A stretch of 64,000 nt of DNA from Pantoea sp. At-9b (GTDB taxonomy: Bacteria > Pseudomonadota > Gammaproteobacteria > Enterobacterales > Enterobacteriaceae), in NCBI RefSeq assembly GCF_000175935.2, contig NC_014837.1, positions 1,860,001 through 1,924,000 on the forward strand, in the 5' to 3' direction. A program made the position numbers and the translations under genes. The notes under the pieces were generated by a model, which saw nothing but the letters and a program-made list of their open reading frames with translations, was not told where the DNA came from and did no database searches. Below are positions 27,937-36,142 of this stretch, one piece after another. Within the stretch, counting starts at the first letter, position 1. Each line of letters begins with the position of its first letter.

Positions 27937-30456
27937 ATGAAGACGAACAGAAAAAGAGTGGTCATTACCGGGATGGGAATATTATCATCCCTGGCAGATA
28001 ATATAGTAGATTTCAGACAGGCACTGCTGAATAAACAATGCGGCGTGGCTGACAGTCAGCGTTTTTCTCAATGGTTTGAAAATGCACGCGCGGCTGAGGT
28101 ACTGCATGAGATCGATTATTCGGCGATCCCTGACGAGATCCTGGAAACCCAGGATAATGCTGCTTTGTGGGCTTATAAAGTCAGTAAGGATGCATTAACT
28201 CAGGCTGGCCTGGTTGATGATCACGCATGTCTGGCTAATACCGGCTTAATTATTGGTGTCTCTTCTGCTGGCACTGAGGCGTTTTTGCCGCTGTTTGAGC
28301 AGCGTATTCAGGACTTCTCACTCAAGAAAGCCATTTACTCCGGCGGTTTCTCATCCTGTTGTGCCAGCGTTTCGACGCTACTCGGTTTGAAGGGCGGGAC
28401 GGAATTGGTTGCCACTGCTTGCACCGCCAGTCCTAACGCCATCGGTATCGCGTTTGATTTTATCCAAAATGGTAAAAACAACACCATGCTGGCAGTGGGC
28501 ACTGAGCCGATCTATCTGCCCACGTTTGCCGGGTTTTATGCTCTGAACGTGATGCATCCGGCGTCTTGCTCGCCTTTCTCTGGCCGCTCCGGGATGTCCA
28601 TCGGTGAGGGGGCGGGTGCCATTGTGCTGGAAGAGTATGAGCATGCGCTTGCCCGTGGTGCGACCATTTATGGCGAAATTCTTTCTTATGCCACCTCCTG
28701 CGATGCCTATCACGAAACCGGGCCAGACCCGCGCGCCAGCGGCGCGGTGCAGGTGATGAACAAAGCGTTGCAAAATGCCGGGATCACGCCAGATCAGGTC
28801 GACTATGTGAACGCGCATGGTACCGGTACTGAAGCCAATGATCGCATTGAGACGCTGGCGATGAAGAAAGTGTTCTCTGACATTGAGAGGTTACCGGTCA
28901 GTTCAACCAAATCTTTCCTCGGTCATAACATTGGTGCTGCCGGGATTGTCGAATTGATTAGTTGCCTGGTGACCTTGCCGCAAAATAATTTGCTGCCCAC
29001 GCTGAATTTCACTGTGCCGCGTGCCAACTGTGATCTGGATTACGTGCCAAACGCGTTCAGAGAAAAAGAAGTCAATATTTTCATGAAGAACAATTATGCC
29101 TTCGGGGGTAACAACTGCTGCATGATTGTTGGCACCAGACCAGAGGTTGTGCCACCCACGACATATTTTGCCAGGCGGGTTGCCATTACCGGCATGGGTG
29201 CTGTATCCGCCATCGGCCACAGTCTTAACGACATTCTTGAATATGTCTGGTCGCAGAAAAACGCTGTCGAACTGAGCCCGGTCGGGTTTTATGAAGATAC
29301 GCTGGCTGAAGCCAGAGAGTTACTGGATGTGCTGAAAGAAACCGGCCAGTTTACCTCGCAGCAAAATGTACCCAGTTTTAAAACCTTCCAGGTGCAGAAT
29401 CTTGAACCGCGCAAACATCTGCGGCGCTACGATCCACGTAAAGCGACGCGTGGCAGCACTTTTGCCCTGATCTCACTGGTGGAAGCATTAAATCATGCGC
29501 AGCGCAAGATCCGCCGTGATGGCGAAGAGTTAGGGTTAGTGATGGGGATGGCGCGCGGTCCACAGGAGACAACCTATAAATATCTGCAGAGCCTGAAGCC
29601 GGACCCTCGGAAAGTGCGAACCTCCGAATTTCCCGGCTCGCTTATGAACGCGATTGCCACCTTTTGTGGCATTTCCGAAGGTATCAAAGGCTATACCACC
29701 ACCTTGGCAAACGGGCAGAACGCGGCGCTGGGTGCCCTGGCTTACGGTTACGAAATGGTACGTCAGCAGTTACAACCTCAAGTGCTGGTCGGCGGGGCGG
29801 ATGAATATTTCCCTTCCATGTCGCTGTATATGGACGCGGCAACAAAAAAAATTCAGATGACGTCTGAGGCATGTGAATACCAGATATACGGTGAAAATCC
29901 ACAAGGGTTTGTGCCGGGTGAGGGAGCTTGCATGCTGTTGTTAGAGGATCTGGAGGCCGCAGCGACGCGTCATATTGAGGTGCAGGCAGAGATCATGGGA
30001 TATGGAAAATCAAACAGCAACAGCTACTTCGATACGCAGCAGACGGAAGAGAATATCCATGCAATGGCACTGGCCATGCAACGGGCATTGTGTGACGCCG
30101 GTATAACCGCAGCGGAAATTGACCTGGTTTGCGGTACCACCAATGGTGCGGCGGAGAGTGTACAGGTAGAACTCGGTGCGATTCACCAAACGTTCCAGCG
30201 TGAGAATCCACACGTACCGGTGGTTAACTACAATGCATTTTTCGGTTTTGTCGACTCTTGTGCGGCATTGTTAAATCTCGCGGTGATTGTTGATTGTATC
30301 AAGAAGCAAGCGATCCCTGCGATTCCATACACCGAAACGTTCTGCGATGACCGTATTAACTTTGTTCGCACCCCCCTGAAAAAAACCATCCGACAGGTAC
30401 TGTTGGTTGGCGCTAATGAAGGTGGGAATTACACCGCGTTTGTTATAAAGGGCTAA
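27937..30456 (+). CDS. Fused ketosynthase and chain-length-factor-like protein (KS-CLF)
   Basis: One 839-aa polypeptide of two FabF-fold domains. Domain 1 (about 7-400) has the complete Cys-His-His set: Cys162 in VATACTASPNAIG, His294 in NAHGTGTEAND and His330 in SFLGHNIGAAG, with Lys325. Domain 2 (about 413-839) starts again with RVAITGMGAVSAIGHS and aligns to the KS fold, but its active-site positions are Leu590 (LANGQNAALG), Thr near 734 (VCGTTNGAAE) and Phe771 (FFGFVDSCAAL); it keeps FVPGEGACMLLLED. This is the pattern of KS-alpha and KS-beta/CLF of type II polyketide synthases, here in one chain. It should elongate malonyl-ACP units and set chain length. Fusion of the two is unusual. Confidence 0.88.
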   Translation: MKTNRKRVVITGMGILSSLADNIVDFRQALLNKQCGVADSQRFSQWFENARAAEVLHEIDYSAIPDEILETQDNAALWAYKVSKDALTQAGLVDDHACLANTGLIIGVSSAGTEAFLPLFEQRIQDFSLKKAIYSGGFSSCCASVSTLLGLKGGTELVATACTASPNAIGIAFDFIQNGKNNTMLAVGTEPIYLPTFAGFYALNVMHPASCSPFSGRSGMSIGEGAGAIVLEEYEHALARGATIYGEILSYATSCDAYHETGPDPRASGAVQVMNKALQNAGITPDQVDYVNAHGTGTEANDRIETLAMKKVFSDIERLPVSSTKSFLGHNIGAAGIVELISCLVTLPQNNLLPTLNFTVPRANCDLDYVPNAFREKEVNIFMKNNYAFGGNNCCMIVGTRPEVVPPTTYFARRVAITGMGAVSAIGHSLNDILEYVWSQKNAVELSPVGFYEDTLAEARELLDVLKETGQFTSQQNVPSFKTFQVQNLEPRKHLRRYDPRKATRGSTFALISLVEALNHAQRKIRRDGEELGLVMGMARGPQETTYKYLQSLKPDPRKVRTSEFPGSLMNAIATFCGISEGIKGYTTTLANGQNAALGALAYGYEMVRQQLQPQVLVGGADEYFPSMSLYMDAATKKIQMTSEACEYQIYGENPQGFVPGEGACMLLLEDLEAAATRHIEVQAEIMGYGKSNSNSYFDTQQTEENIHAMALAMQRALCDAGITAAEIDLVCGTTNGAAESVQVELGAIHQTFQRENPHVPVVNYNAFFGFVDSCAALLNLAVIVDCIKKQAIPAIPYTETFCDDRINFVRTPLKKTIRQVLLVGANEGGNYTAFVIKG

Positions 30457-30460
30457 TATT

Positions 30461-31684
30461 TTGGACCATGTCACCCTTATCTCGGGATACAGCGCAAAAC
30501 TGGCGTTTGCCGACACTGGCGAAGCGTTAATTCAAAACCTGAAGCAGGGCAAGATGGCGGCGACAGAGTATTGGTTTGTCTCTGATCAGGCTGCCGTGAA
30601 ATGTGGAATCAAAGATAACAAGCGGGTTGCCCGCTTGGCGTTGAAGAAACAAAGTCTGGCTGAACAGGTTTTTGCGTTAATTGATCAAGCGCTGGAACAT
30701 GCCATGCTCGATGCTCATTGCCTTTCGGGTGAGAATGTCAGGGTGTATCTGAGCGGATTAGGGCCGCGGGTGGATGTGAACGATTATAAAGCGTTTTATG
30801 ATCACAACGATATTGAAGATGTCACACTGAATAAATCGATCACCCATTTGCATGTGGCAAAAATTTGTCAGGATAAATTGGCGCATGATATCGCGGAGAA
30901 ATATCGTCTTAAATATGCGCCACCCAATTTGCAGTGTACCAGCAATTCAGCACTGTCTGCTGTGCATCTGGCCATTCAGGCGATAGCAAGCGGGGACATT
31001 GACCTGGTAGTGGTCATTAATTGTTCACAGATTACTACCCAGGATATCGCTTTTCTTGCCGGGCAATCGATGCTGGAGAGTGAAGAAGTACAGCCCTTTG
31101 GCGAAACAAGCAAAAGCGTGTTATTTGCCGAAGGGCAGTGTGGGATGGTGCTGGAAAGCGCCAGACATCGGCATCGTCGGGGACTGGCGGGTGGAATATG
31201 TCTGACTTCAGCGTATCAACAAATCAGCTCGGGTAGAGGGAATGATGCCGCACAATTGAGTGCTAATTTGCTGAAATTAATGAATAAGGTTATCCGCAAT
31301 GCCGGCATTCATTATGAGCAGTTATGCGCTATTTTGCCGCATGGCAACGGCTCAGAGGCCACCGACAAAGCGGAAGCGCAGGCGCTAGCCACATTGCTGG
31401 CGGAACATTCGCTACCTGTGCTGGCTTATAAAGGACAGATAGGATATAACCCGACGGGGTCCGGTATTATTGATTTAATCATTGGTCATTATACATTATG
31501 TAGTGGCGAACTTATTTCCCCGGTGGGAAACGTAGCAATCCGTGAAAATATCGCCCCGCATCTGTGGGTCAATAAAGGAATTGTAAAACACAACAAACAC
31601 CACTTGCTGAAAACAGGATTGGGTGTCGATGGTTCAATTATCGCACTGGTGATGTCCAACAGTGATACCAGACATCAGGCATAG
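30461..31684 (+). CDS. Divergent ketosynthase-like protein
   Basis: A 407-aa thiolase-fold protein 4 bp after the fused KS gene. The nucleophile is Cys159 (LQCTSNSALSAVHLAIQAI) and the first His is His294 (LPHGNGSEATDKAEAQAL). At the second His the sequence has Tyr329 in LAYKGQIGYNPTGSGIIDLI, with the preceding Lys324 kept. So the triad reads Cys-His-Tyr in place of Cys-His-His. It may act at initiation, or on an unusual chain, or be non-decarboxylating. The start is a TTG at 30461 with AAGG about ten bases before; the first in-frame ATG (30551) would remove the N-terminal beta strand, so TTG is preferred. Confidence 0.8.
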   Translation: MDHVTLISGYSAKLAFADTGEALIQNLKQGKMAATEYWFVSDQAAVKCGIKDNKRVARLALKKQSLAEQVFALIDQALEHAMLDAHCLSGENVRVYLSGLGPRVDVNDYKAFYDHNDIEDVTLNKSITHLHVAKICQDKLAHDIAEKYRLKYAPPNLQCTSNSALSAVHLAIQAIASGDIDLVVVINCSQITTQDIAFLAGQSMLESEEVQPFGETSKSVLFAEGQCGMVLESARHRHRRGLAGGICLTSAYQQISSGRGNDAAQLSANLLKLMNKVIRNAGIHYEQLCAILPHGNGSEATDKAEAQALATLLAEHSLPVLAYKGQIGYNPTGSGIIDLIIGHYTLCSGELISPVGNVAIRENIAPHLWVNKGIVKHNKHHLLKTGLGVDGSIIALVMSNSDTRHQA

Positions 31685-31696
31685 ACAGGAAGTCAT

Positions 31697-32680
31697 ATGT
31701 TTTTATCTTCATTCTCCATGATGGAGCCACGGGAAAGCGTATATCTTTATTACCCCTGTTGGCTCAACGTATGGGAGTCGCATTTGTATAAGCAAGCGCT
31801 TAAATCAACCGCAGCACATGCCTGGGGATTTAAACGTTTTGGTACTCATCACAATGAGTATGCCAGAGAGATGATCAGAACACCCTCTTACAAAGAGTAT
31901 ATCGATGCGATGGAGCAGGTGTCTGAAACGGCATTGCAAAAATTAACCGCACGCGAGCGGATGCAATTGTTCAAATCGCGCACGGCTTTTATTTATGTAG
32001 ACAGCTGGGGAGAATCAGCACCTTTTGAGAATATCTCCAGTGCTTTGCATACCGCGATGATCGATACGCTGCCGAAGAATTTAGTGAAAAAATTCTCCGC
32101 CAGCGATTTCACCTGCAAAATTCGCGGGGAAAAACAGTCATTGATGCAGGCAATGCAGTTAGCGGAGGACTATCTGAAATGGCAACTTTTTGACTTTGTG
32201 GTGATTTGCGCCGCGTATCGTGCAGTGCCCATTTTGGTGTTTTCTGAAGAGGATATTTCCACGAGCAGGAGTGACAAAATCAGCAATAACGATTGTGTCA
32301 TGAATCGATCAGTTGAACGTGTCGGTTGTTTTATTTTTAGTCAGCGAGAAGCTGAATTGCAGGTTAATTGTGGGCAGTACATTACACCCGAGATTGACAA
32401 AAACTGGCAGGCGAGCCTGGTTGAGAATCAGCCAGAGGTTAATCTGTTTGCCTGTAGCGGGCTAAGAAAGTCGGCCATCGAACAGCAGTTGTCAAACGTC
32501 GATAAAGAGCCGTCATACCACGTAGTGAATCTCGTCGAGATGTATGGCGGCAGCGGTTGTCTTTCCCCGGCACTGAGCTGGATTTATCTGGCGCAGCAGG
32601 CAGCGCCAGGCCACGGGAAAATGCGCACGCTGGTGCCGGATAATTTTGGTGGTTATAGCTGGTTTGACACGCGCTATTAA
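31697..32680 (+). CDS. Unknown protein, possibly a degenerate thiolase/ketosynthase fold
   Basis: A 327-aa protein I do not recognise. A good ribosome site (CAGGAAG) precedes the ATG. The segment CKIRGEKQSLMQAMQLAEDYLKWQLFDFVVICAAY resembles the KS stretch after the nucleophile Cys, and VEMYGGSGCLSPALSWIYL resembles the glycine-rich C-terminal helix GHNxGAAG. The catalytic His residues are absent. I suggest it is a structural, non-catalytic partner of the ketosynthases, but that is inference from weak pattern similarity. No signal peptide or membrane helix is visible. Confidence 0.6.
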   Translation: MFLSSFSMMEPRESVYLYYPCWLNVWESHLYKQALKSTAAHAWGFKRFGTHHNEYAREMIRTPSYKEYIDAMEQVSETALQKLTARERMQLFKSRTAFIYVDSWGESAPFENISSALHTAMIDTLPKNLVKKFSASDFTCKIRGEKQSLMQAMQLAEDYLKWQLFDFVVICAAYRAVPILVFSEEDISTSRSDKISNNDCVMNRSVERVGCFIFSQREAELQVNCGQYITPEIDKNWQASLVENQPEVNLFACSGLRKSAIEQQLSNVDKEPSYHVVNLVEMYGGSGCLSPALSWIYLAQQAAPGHGKMRTLVPDNFGGYSWFDTRY

Positions 32681-32699
32681 TCGATACCATCAGGGATAG

Positions 32700-33410
32700 A
32701 TGATGACAAACAGCATACAGGCGTTACCCGCAATACAACTTATCGATGTATGGAAAAGTTATGGTTTGGGTGAAAATAAAGTTGATGCGTTAAAGCATAT
32801 TAATCTGGAGATCAAGAAAGGTGAGTTTCTCGCGCTGTGTGGTCCTTCGGGGAGCGGTAAAAGTACGTTATTAAATATTTTGTCAGGAATCGACAAGCCA
32901 ACGCGAGGGGAAACGTTATTTCTGGATAAAGCGCTCAACGATCTGAATGAAAATCAACTCTCTGCTATCAGAAGTAAATGTCTGGGTTTCATCTTTCAGT
33001 TCTTCAATCTTATTCCCGTATTGAGTGCATTTGATAACGTATATTACCCGTTGATTTTGAATGGCAATTATAGCAGGAAAGCCGCCAGGGAATTGGCGTC
33101 GCACTATCTCGATAGTGTGGGAATCAACGCACTGCGTGACCGCTGTCCGGGACAACTCTCCGGCGGCCAGCAACAACGTGTGGCGATCGCCCGAGCGTTA
33201 GCGAATAAACCCGCGGTGGTCGTTGCCGATGAGCCAACCGGAAACCTCGATTTAGCTACCGGCGAGGCGATCCTTGATCTGTTGATGAAGATTAACCAGG
33301 AGACGGGCACGACATTTATTATTTCAACACACTCTACGCAATTAAAGGACCGCGCCAAACGTGTTATTGAAATCAAGGATGGAGAGTTAGTCGGTGATAC
33401 AGCGCTATAA
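32700..33410 (+). CDS. ABC transporter ATPase, LolD/MacB type
   Basis: Cytoplasmic ATPase of an exporter of the LolCDE/MacB class, 236 aa. Walker A GPSGSGKST (about residues 46-54), Q-loop FIFQFFNLIPVLSAFDNV, signature LSGGQQQRVAIARAL, Walker B VVVADEPTGNLDLATGEAI and switch His in STHSTQLK are all present. It should power the permease at 34048. Its 3' end overlaps the next gene by 17 bp. Confidence 0.94.
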   Translation: MMTNSIQALPAIQLIDVWKSYGLGENKVDALKHINLEIKKGEFLALCGPSGSGKSTLLNILSGIDKPTRGETLFLDKALNDLNENQLSAIRSKCLGFIFQFFNLIPVLSAFDNVYYPLILNGNYSRKAARELASHYLDSVGINALRDRCPGQLSGGQQQRVAIARALANKPAVVVADEPTGNLDLATGEAILDLLMKINQETGTTFIISTHSTQLKDRAKRVIEIKDGELVGDTAL

Positions 33411-34047
33411 GATAATACTCATTATACTTGCGGGTTTCTTTGCATCTCAGCAAGGGATGGCAAAACTTGCGCCGTTGCCGGTTGCGGAGAAAATTATCCA
33501 ATTAGGTTTTCCCAGCCAACCCGATGCATTATTAAACACCAGCGATGCTTTATTTGAGGAGTATCAACGCCAGAATGAACCTGTTTCACTGATTTTTTAT
33601 TCCTATGCGATGTTGCAGTTGGCAAACCATTTTGAGTTACTCAATGACTATGTGAAGGCATCTGAATATGCCAAGCTGGGATTCTTCTTTCTCGATGAAG
33701 CCGTCGATAGTTATGAGTCAAATCACCGTATTCGTTATTTGAGAGCAAGGGTTGATGCCTGGCTCCCCGCTACGCTGGGGCGTTGTGTCGTGACATTGCA
33801 TGATACGGAGATATTCCTGGAGGAAAGTAACCGGCTTGACGCCACCCTGCTGGCGAAAGTGAATTTGATGCGTTATCGCGCTTTGCGTAATTGTGATGAA
33901 AGTGCACGTGCTGATGCGCTGATGAAAGCAATGAAAAATAGCCATCAGAGTGACTTGCCGTTTTTAGCACTGGAAAGTGATCGTGCACCTGACTGGGACG
34001 TCAACGAAATCAATGACATATTGATCCCGCTGGTGAAAGGTGAGTAA
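33394..34047 (+). CDS. Periplasmic protein of unknown function in the export set
   Basis: A 217-aa protein starting at a GTG (33394) that overlaps the ATPase gene by 17 bp and ends exactly at the permease ATG. N-terminal signal peptide MIQRYKIILIILAGFFASQQGMA. The mature part is helical with repeated Tyr/Ala/Leu pattern (YVKASEYAKLGFFFLDEAVDSY, LLAKVNLMRYRALRN), which resembles TPR-type helix pairs; two Cys (GRCVVTLHD, LRNCDESARA) could form a disulfide. No known family recognised. Being between ATPase and permease it is probably an accessory of the transporter. Confidence 0.7.
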   Translation: MIQRYKIILIILAGFFASQQGMAKLAPLPVAEKIIQLGFPSQPDALLNTSDALFEEYQRQNEPVSLIFYSYAMLQLANHFELLNDYVKASEYAKLGFFFLDEAVDSYESNHRIRYLRARVDAWLPATLGRCVVTLHDTEIFLEESNRLDATLLAKVNLMRYRALRNCDESARADALMKAMKNSHQSDLPFLALESDRAPDWDVNEINDILIPLVKGE

Positions 34048-35367
34048 ATGGATATTTTCATGATTGTCATCAGTAGCGTTGTTTTCATGATCATAGGATT
34101 CATGATGTACAGCGTCATATTTACCTGTCAGGATGCAAAGTTTGCTTTCTTAAATATGTTCAGACATAAGAGACGCACGGTTTCGACTTTGTTTGCAATC
34201 ATGCTTGGGGGCGTAGCGATATTTCTCTATGGTGGATTTATCGATTACTCTTTCTGGATTTTACAGCAACAAACAGTGCGTACTAATGTTGGACATATCC
34301 AAATTTATGACAGATCATATTTCACCACCTCTAACAAGAATAAAACTATCATTAGTGATTACCAGAGGTTGAAAAATGGAATTCTTCAACGCGCTGATTT
34401 ATCTAAATATATATCGACCATTTCCGGGCAGTTGGAGTTTTCTGGTGTGGTTTCCCACTATGAACACCAGACATCGAGTTTTTTCTCAGCGTTCGGCATA
34501 GAACCCCTTCCTGCTGTCAGGCTCGGCTCGTTTGATAAGTTAATCTCCGGTAGCGATTTATCACGGGTAAAACATGATGAAATAACGCTGGGTAGCGGTC
34601 TGGCGCGATCCCTTAATGCACACTATGCCGATTGGCTGGATATGCTGGTGGTTAATAGTTACGGTGGGCAAGGGGCATTGTCGCTCAAAGTGCGAGGGGT
34701 ATTCTCCTCTGGAATAAAAGATTATGATGACGTCGCGTTGAAAATGCCGCTGCAAACAGCACAGCGATTAATGGATACGGACGGTGTCAGTAAAATTGTT
34801 ATTCTCCTCAATGACGATCGTGATCTCAATGTGTTCAGAGGAAAGCTGGAGCAATATATCGCCGATAACCATCTCCCCCTGATTGTCAAAGATTGGAAAA
34901 CGTTGTCGCTATTCTATCAACAGGTGGAGAGTTTGCTGTCAGGGATTTATTTTTTTATTAAACTTATTGTTGCACTGATTGTGGTTTTTATGATCAGTAA
35001 TTCGATGAGCATGAATGTCATGGAAAGAACCCGCGAAATTACGACCTTAAGGGCAATTGGGCTTCGGCCAGGGCATATCTCACGCTTGTTCTTCCTGGAA
35101 GGCAGTTTCATTGGTGTACTCGGGGCAATAATTAGCCTGGCAATGGGTTTTGCTCTGGCCAGCATAATCAATATTCAGGGGATTGTGATGCCACCCTCTC
35201 CGGGGCAGACGCAAGGTTACACCGCATTTATTAAAACCGACAATGTCGATCTGATCTGGATTACGTTGGTGTTGCCAATATTAACGGCGTCACTGGCATC
35301 CATATTACCTTCACTAAGAGCATCGAGGCTCAATATTGCCGATGCATTTAAATCAGCTCAGGGATAA
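34048..35367 (+). CDS. FtsX-like ABC permease (LolC/LolE/MacB type)
   Basis: A 439-aa inner-membrane protein of the FtsX permease family: an N-terminal membrane segment (residues ~1-30) followed by an amphipathic region and a second helix (TLFAIMLGGVAIFLYGGF), a large periplasmic domain (~70-300), then three C-terminal helices. The cytosolic loop after the third helix carries NVMERTREITTLRAIGLRPGHISRLFFLEGSFIGVLGA, the FtsX coupling-loop signature. It ends SILPSLRASRLNIADAFKSAQG. It starts directly after the preceding stop codon. It probably extracts a lipid or lipoprotein from the inner membrane for the LolA-like carrier encoded 4 bp later. Confidence 0.92.
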   Translation: MDIFMIVISSVVFMIIGFMMYSVIFTCQDAKFAFLNMFRHKRRTVSTLFAIMLGGVAIFLYGGFIDYSFWILQQQTVRTNVGHIQIYDRSYFTTSNKNKTIISDYQRLKNGILQRADLSKYISTISGQLEFSGVVSHYEHQTSSFFSAFGIEPLPAVRLGSFDKLISGSDLSRVKHDEITLGSGLARSLNAHYADWLDMLVVNSYGGQGALSLKVRGVFSSGIKDYDDVALKMPLQTAQRLMDTDGVSKIVILLNDDRDLNVFRGKLEQYIADNHLPLIVKDWKTLSLFYQQVESLLSGIYFFIKLIVALIVVFMISNSMSMNVMERTREITTLRAIGLRPGHISRLFFLEGSFIGVLGAIISLAMGFALASIINIQGIVMPPSPGQTQGYTAFIKTDNVDLIWITLVLPILTASLASILPSLRASRLNIADAFKSAQG

Positions 35368-35371
35368 GAGT

Positions 35372-36142
35372 ATGAACGTTTATGCCAGCTTCGTCATTTT
35401 GTTTTCATTTTTAGTTTCAACTTGTGCCTGGGGAGAATCGGCACGGGATATTATCCGCGCCTCGGATGCCATTCGTTCACCGGATAAACCGTTTCGCTAT
35501 ACCGTAACTGTGCTGGAGTATCAAACCGGTGTTGCAGGACCCACGAATAAGCAGATTCTGGATATATCGATGCGTTTTCTGAAACCTGAAGATAAAACGC
35601 AGGCAGAAGCGCGCTCACTGATACGCTTTATTTTCCCACCAAAGGATAAAGGCAAAGTGATGCTGTCGGACTGGTACGATCTCTGGTTTTACACACCGGA
35701 ACTGCGTCGTCCCATTCCGATCTCCCGGCAACAAAGACTGGTAGGCCAAATCTCAAACGGTGACGTCATTGTTACGAACTTCGAGGATGCCTACGACGCA
35801 ACCTTGTCAGACGATCTACGCTGTGGAAACGCTATTTGTTATCAACTTGAGTTGCAACGGAAATCGCCAGAAGTGACCTGGCCGAAAGTCAATTATCTGG
35901 TGGAAAAGGGCAGCTATCGGCCGTACAAAGCCGCCTATTTTTCCCAGGATAACAAACTGATGAAAGAGGTGCTGTATCAGGATTACAAACCGTTATTGGG
36001 CAAGGAGAGACCGGCGCGCATTGTGGTGACAGATACACGCCACGGTAACGGTTATTCGGTGATGGAATACAGTAATCTCAGGTTCGAAGCCCTGCCATTA
36101 TCCCATTTCACGCGTGAGTCGATGCAACGAGGGGATAACTGA
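35372..36142 (+). CDS. LolA-like periplasmic carrier (outer-membrane lipoprotein-sorting type)
   Basis: A 256-aa periplasmic protein with signal peptide MNVYASFVILFSFLVSTCAWG. The pattern SMRFLKPEDKTQ...RSLIRFIFPPKDKGKVMLSDWYDLWFYTPELRRPIPISRQQRLVGQISNGDVIVTNFEDAYDAT matches the LolA_like family (PF17131), whose members have lines such as WxYxPxLRRxxxI...G. These act as hydrophobic-cavity carriers across the periplasm. I used the ATG at 35372, which gives the signal peptide, not the earlier frame start at 35336. The stop overlaps the next ATG (TGATG). The cargo here may be the cluster's product. Confidence 0.85.
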   Translation: MNVYASFVILFSFLVSTCAWGESARDIIRASDAIRSPDKPFRYTVTVLEYQTGVAGPTNKQILDISMRFLKPEDKTQAEARSLIRFIFPPKDKGKVMLSDWYDLWFYTPELRRPIPISRQQRLVGQISNGDVIVTNFEDAYDATLSDDLRCGNAICYQLELQRKSPEVTWPKVNYLVEKGSYRPYKAAYFSQDNKLMKEVLYQDYKPLLGKERPARIVVTDTRHGNGYSVMEYSNLRFEALPLSHFTRESMQRGDN

